From Elusimicrobia bacterium GWA2_61_42 (GTDB taxonomy: Bacteria; Elusimicrobiota; Elusimicrobia; Elusimicrobiales; UBA9959), in assembly GCA_001799615.1 (NCBI GenBank), contig MGTU01000025.1:124001-188000 (forward strand): 64,000 bases of DNA. Reading direction: 5' to 3'. The position numbers and the translations under genes were made by a program. Below, in pieces: positions 60,758 through 64,000 of this stretch. The stretch's first letter is position 1. Every line of letters starts with the position of its first letter. The notes beneath the pieces were generated by a model. It had not been told where the DNA came from, made no database searches, and was given only the letters and a program-made list of their open reading frames with translations.

Positions 60758-62503
60758 GTGCCCTCCTGCAAACCCATTTCCCGTACAGACCTTAAGGCGC
60801 TGGCTCTTAGCCAGCCGTCCAACAAGCCGTTGTCCCTTGCCTTAGAAGCCTCGGGTCCGGACCCATTAAAGGACAAGCTCATCTCCGTAGCCTGGTCCGA
60901 CGGCTCTGCGGAGCCCTCCTGGTTCCAGCTTACCGGAGAGGACGACCGCGAAGCCCTAGCCAGTTTCCTCTCCCAGCGGCCACTAATCCTTTACGATTCC
61001 ACCCGCTGTTCAACCTTCCTGCGGCAAGCCGGCATAGCCCCCAACGTCCTAAGCGACCCCAAGCTGATGCGGTTCGCGCTAAACCCTTCAAGCCCGCTTA
61101 CCCTAAAAGCCTTGCTCCTGCGCTACGTTGAGTTTCCAGAGCTGGACTCAATCCCGGACACACTCGATGTCGGTGTCGTCGTGGTGCCCGAGGGCTTGCT
61201 CTCCGATAATAGAGAACTCTTAGGCTTGATGGCGGAGGCCACCAGGCTCCTCCACGACAAGCTTCACGATAGCCTCCACTGGGCCAATCCGGTCTACCAG
61301 CAAGAGCTCGGCATAGCCCCCATATGCACGGAAATGATTATTTTCGGTATCAAAATCCTTTTTGGAGCTCTCCAGGAAAAGATTTCAGGCCTAGAGGCTG
61401 CTATAGAGGAGCTAGAGGCGAAATTGACTTCCATGACGACGTTAATAGGGGTTGCTAATAGCGATTTTTCAATCAATTGGAGTTCCCCGGGAGATATCCG
61501 CAACCTCCTTCTTTCACTTGGAGTCGAGCTCAAAAACCATACCGCCGGCGGGAAGTTATCGGTCTCCAAGGATATCCTAGCCGGCTTTTCGGAATCGCAC
61601 CCTATCATCCCGGTACTGCTGGAATACCGGCACATGGTAAAGCTTCACGGGATTTGCCGCACACTCAAGCGTTTCTACAACCCAAGCACCGAAGCCATCC
61701 ATTGCCAGTGGCTACAGACGGGAGTTCCAACCGGAAGGTTCCGCTCAAAGGGCCCCAACCTCCAGCAGATACCAGACTTTATCCGGTCCGTCTTTGTTGC
61801 CCGCCCAGGCTACTACTTCCTGTCCATCGACTACGATCAACTTGAATACCGAATCCTGGCCGCCTGCGCCGGCGAGACCGCCTTGGTCGAAGCCCTTAAA
61901 AGGGGGGAAGATATTCACCGCAAGACAGCAGCTCTTATGCTTGGCCTGCCGGTGTTCAACGTTTCCCCTGAGCAGCGAGCTATGGGTAAGCAGCTTGGTT
62001 ACTCTCAGCTCTATGGCAGCGGCCCGTCGGGGCTGGCTCACAAACTTAACATCCCCACGAGCAGGGCCAACGCCTTGCTTGACCAGTACTTTGCCGCGGT
62101 GCCCCGGCTGGTAGCCTTCCTAGATACCTTGCAGCAACGAGCCTTAACCAATGGCTACGTTGAAAGTTATTACGGTCGCCGTCGTCCCTTGCCCGAGATA
62201 TCTAGCCCCAACGGCAAGCTCCGCGCCTTCGGGATGCGTAGCGCGGTTAATGGCTTCGCTCAGTCCACCGCCGCTGATGTCGCAAAGCAGTCCATGATTC
62301 GATTGGCCCCCGTCCTACGCTCCTACGGCGCCAAGATGCTCGTTCAGCTCCACGATGGGTTGCTAATAGAGGTCCCAGACAGCGTCCCTCCCGAAGTAAT
62401 AGTCCCAAAGATTAAAGCCGCCGCCGAGACAGAAATCGAGGGCCTGCCTTTAACTGTTACTGCCTCCATTGGTCCCACCTGGCACGACCTTAAGAAGTCA
62501 TAG
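60758..62503 (+). CDS. Divergent family-A DNA polymerase of a mobile element
   Basis: The protein has 581 aa with a probable GTG start at 60758. Residues about 20-180 resemble a 3'-5' exonuclease domain in which the first catalytic DxE is degenerate (LALEASG), so proofreading is probably absent. The polymerase domain (about 300-580) has TGRFRSKGPNLQQIP, motif A SIDYDQLEYRIL, motif B MGKQLGYSQLYG and motif C QLHDGLLIE. Motif B has Tyr where Pol I has Phe762, and motif C has HDG instead of HDE; the catalytic Asp residues are kept. No 5' nuclease domain is present. It is more like a phage or plasmid replicase than housekeeping PolA. Confidence 0.88.
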   Translation: MPSCKPISRTDLKALALSQPSNKPLSLALEASGPDPLKDKLISVAWSDGSAEPSWFQLTGEDDREALASFLSQRPLILYDSTRCSTFLRQAGIAPNVLSDPKLMRFALNPSSPLTLKALLLRYVEFPELDSIPDTLDVGVVVVPEGLLSDNRELLGLMAEATRLLHDKLHDSLHWANPVYQQELGIAPICTEMIIFGIKILFGALQEKISGLEAAIEELEAKLTSMTTLIGVANSDFSINWSSPGDIRNLLLSLGVELKNHTAGGKLSVSKDILAGFSESHPIIPVLLEYRHMVKLHGICRTLKRFYNPSTEAIHCQWLQTGVPTGRFRSKGPNLQQIPDFIRSVFVARPGYYFLSIDYDQLEYRILAACAGETALVEALKRGEDIHRKTAALMLGLPVFNVSPEQRAMGKQLGYSQLYGSGPSGLAHKLNIPTSRANALLDQYFAAVPRLVAFLDTLQQRALTNGYVESYYGRRRPLPEISSPNGKLRAFGMRSAVNGFAQSTAADVAKQSMIRLAPVLRSYGAKMLVQLHDGLLIEVPDSVPPEVIVPKIKAAAETEIEGLPLTVTASIGPTWHDLKKS

Positions 62504-62606
62504 ATTGGTGGGTATAAACCACCATGGGTGAACTTCTGGGTATCGATATCCTTGGATTTGTGTGCTAGACTATTTGGGTTCTAAGTCGGTTGTGCTTGAA
62601 GAAAAC

Positions 62607-63431
62607 ATGAGCCCCATTCCCACCTATTACCGTCGCTCTCTTTCTTTAGGGGGACTGCGCAAGCGCCGCCAGATTAGAGTGTCATACAGTCCTGCATCCA
62701 ATACGGTAACTCGGGTTGAGGGTTTAGCCATCTCTCCCGAGGATGTTGAGATTTCCTCAGAGCTCGGATTTAATCTCCCACTATATGTTCGGGTAGAAGG
62801 CCTGCCCCTCTTTCCTACTTCGTATGAATCCATTGGGACAGGGGAAATCATCTACCACGCGCCGTTTCCTCCACTACCTCAGTTCCATGTGCCTGAGCGT
62901 TCCAATCCCCTCTCAGAGCGCGCGAAGGTTATGCGGGTTACGCTGACAATACAGAAGCTTGAGGAACTCGGGGCGTATAGTAGTCGCAAACGGCTCCCCA
63001 CGCAGCTTGCTGTAATGGGAGAATCTGCACAGGATCATGCGCAGAAGCTTACAGGCGCAGGTCGACTAGTGCGCAAGTCTGGTAATGCGACGTGGCATTG
63101 GTGCCACCTCATTGCTTTTAGTATGCTGCCTGCGCAGCGTGCCCAATCTAAACAGAACTTGTTCTGCGGAACCTCGGCAGCAAATGGCCAAATGGCAAAC
63201 ATAGAGACATGTGTTCGGGCTTGGGTTTCGGAAAACAAGAAGCCGCTTGGGATTGAGGTTACCTGCTCGTATTTGGCCGATAGCCATCTGGGATTAAGAT
63301 TGCGGTATCGACTGCATAACAGGAAGTCCGATATGTCCCACACTGAGTATTATGACCCGCTTAGTGTTCAACAGTCGGAGTATGATGATTTGGACGCAGC
63401 ATTTGACCGGATGTCTGCGAACCTTCGATAG
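62607..63431 (+). CDS. Probable beta-beta-alpha-metal (DNA/RNA non-specific) nuclease
   Basis: The protein has 274 aa from ATG 62607; a GTG at 62562 is possible but lacks an SD. The N-terminal 120 residues are strand-rich and unrecognised. The region about 160-210 (WHWCHLIAFSML...NLFCGTSAANGQMANIE) has the spaced CHL, NL and N residues of the HNH/beta-beta-alpha-metal fold. This places the general-base His and metal-binding Asn as in endonuclease-G-type or toxin nucleases. No signal peptide is seen. It lies between polymerase and ligase genes, so a role in element DNA processing or as an element toxin is possible; family assignment is by eye. Confidence 0.55.
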   Translation: MSPIPTYYRRSLSLGGLRKRRQIRVSYSPASNTVTRVEGLAISPEDVEISSELGFNLPLYVRVEGLPLFPTSYESIGTGEIIYHAPFPPLPQFHVPERSNPLSERAKVMRVTLTIQKLEELGAYSSRKRLPTQLAVMGESAQDHAQKLTGAGRLVRKSGNATWHWCHLIAFSMLPAQRAQSKQNLFCGTSAANGQMANIETCVRAWVSENKKPLGIEVTCSYLADSHLGLRLRYRLHNRKSDMSHTEYYDPLSVQQSEYDDLDAAFDRMSANLR

Positions 63432-63515
63432 CCAAACCTTCCGCAAGTGTTACCTCCCAATAAATAATAGTTCTCTCGCTAATTGCTACGGCATGCCTCC
63501 TCGTATATTTGTGGC

Positions 63516-64000
63516 ATGTCTCGTTTGTCTTTAGACCAGATAGCACCGATGTTAGCCTGCGACTTGCGGGACCTGCCGCCAGCCGAGCAGGAACGCATCT
63601 GGTCCAATCCCGACTTCATCGCTGAGGAGAAATTCAACGGCGTTCGTGGCCTGCTTCACATAGGCAAGAAAGAGAATCGAATCAGTACCCGGTGCCTGAG
63701 CAAGCGCACAGGGCTTTACTCCGAGAAAACCGACCATTTCCAGCACCTCCGCAACCTGCCCTTGGACTTCTTGGATGGCACCGTCATTGACGGCGAAATC
63801 CTGATGAACAAGTCCAGGATGTTTACTGGCGAGACCTTTGCCTGCGGTACACTCTCCTGCACAATGGCGTTGTGCAACGCCTCCCCAGAGAAAGCCTTCG
63901 TCCTCCAGCAGGAGGAAGGCCACGCCAGCTTCCAGGCTTTCGATATCCTCCGGTACAAGGGGGAAAGTCTTGAAAACCAGCCCTTCTGGAGGCGCCGTCA
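63516..64000 (+). CDS. ATP-dependent DNA ligase, 5' part (cut by window end)
   Basis: The ATG at 63516 opens a frame that runs to the end of the window (161 codons visible). Motif I AEEKFNGVRG supplies the adenylated Lys at about residue 36. Motif III DGTVIDGEI and motif IIIa FQAFDILRYKG follow in the right order and spacing for an ATP-dependent ligase nucleotidyltransferase domain. With the nearby polymerase it suggests the element encodes its own DNA synthesis and sealing enzymes. The start shares a 15-bp upstream element with the AAA+ gene. Confidence 0.88.
   Translation, partial: MSRLSLDQIAPMLACDLRDLPPAEQERIWSNPDFIAEEKFNGVRGLLHIGKKENRISTRCLSKRTGLYSEKTDHFQHLRNLPLDFLDGTVIDGEILMNKSRMFTGETFACGTLSCTMALCNASPEKAFVLQQEEGHASFQAFDILRYKGESLENQPFWRRR

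Overview
The window reads as a chromosomal segment of a GC-rich, diderm (Gram-negative) bacterium. Its outer-membrane barrels, PorV/UPF0164-like protein, OmpA with type-3 thrombospondin repeats, DUF5752-TreT trehalose genes and a FlgD/T9SS-like C-terminal domain together suggest Elusimicrobiota or a near relative. That placement is inference; no rRNA gene is present to settle it. Genes are dense, often coupled by ATGA overlaps, and several start 6 nt after a -10 box with no Shine-Dalgarno sequence.

Region 1 (1-12.8 kb) holds a kelch/fibronectin surface protein and a barrel. A convergent five-gene operon follows: a secreted one-TM protein that joins the C-terminal part of FliF to the middle and motor parts of FliG, then MotA, two MotB paralogues and a TPR protein. 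No filament, rod or export genes are nearby, so this is a candidate stripped-down ion-driven motor and the strongest novel-system candidate here. Next is a clostripain-family peptidase.

Region 2 (12.8-39.1 kb) is core-like: a PorV-like barrel, isoprenoid genes (ispA-type, dxs), a LOG-family protein, an AmmeMemoRadiSam pair (AmrS plus an AmrB-AmrA fusion, both with N-terminal hydrophobic leaders), a membrane spermidine-synthase-like protein, a NapH-like ferredoxin membrane protein, a secreted M14 carboxypeptidase, PgeF, a TSUP permease, an orphan hybrid histidine kinase, adenine deaminase, a secreted metallophosphatase, DUF481, MscL with a zinc ribbon, and OmpA.

Region 3 (39.2-45.7 kb) looks like an osmoadaptation island. 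A structured leader (possible ion riboswitch) precedes a 52-aa membrane protein and a DUF1646 transporter, followed by a membrane-sensor/T6P-synthase fusion, OtsB, DUF5752 and TreT. It is bounded on both sides by copies of the promoter plus 5' half of an initiator-tRNA gene.

Region 4 (45.7-49.9 kb) runs from the second tRNA half-copy to a complete tRNA-fMet-like gene. It has lower GC, GATCAC repeat arrays at both ends, and genes for Fic, a membrane protein, a BamE-like lipid-less exported protein and a TIR protein.

Region 5 (50-64 kb) starts with a tyrosine recombinase beside the tRNA and is accessory DNA. It carries a GGCT-like/DUF3883 nuclease pair, an ABC-three-component (ABC-3C) defence operon, a lone AAA+ ATPase, an XRE repressor with a palindromic operator, two lipoproteins (one made of Trp/Gly repeats), a divergent family-A DNA polymerase, a probable beta-beta-alpha-metal nuclease and a 3'-truncated ATP-dependent DNA ligase. 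A 24-bp direct repeat frames the 51.05-60.54 kb defence cassette. All functional calls come from reading motifs, not from database searches.
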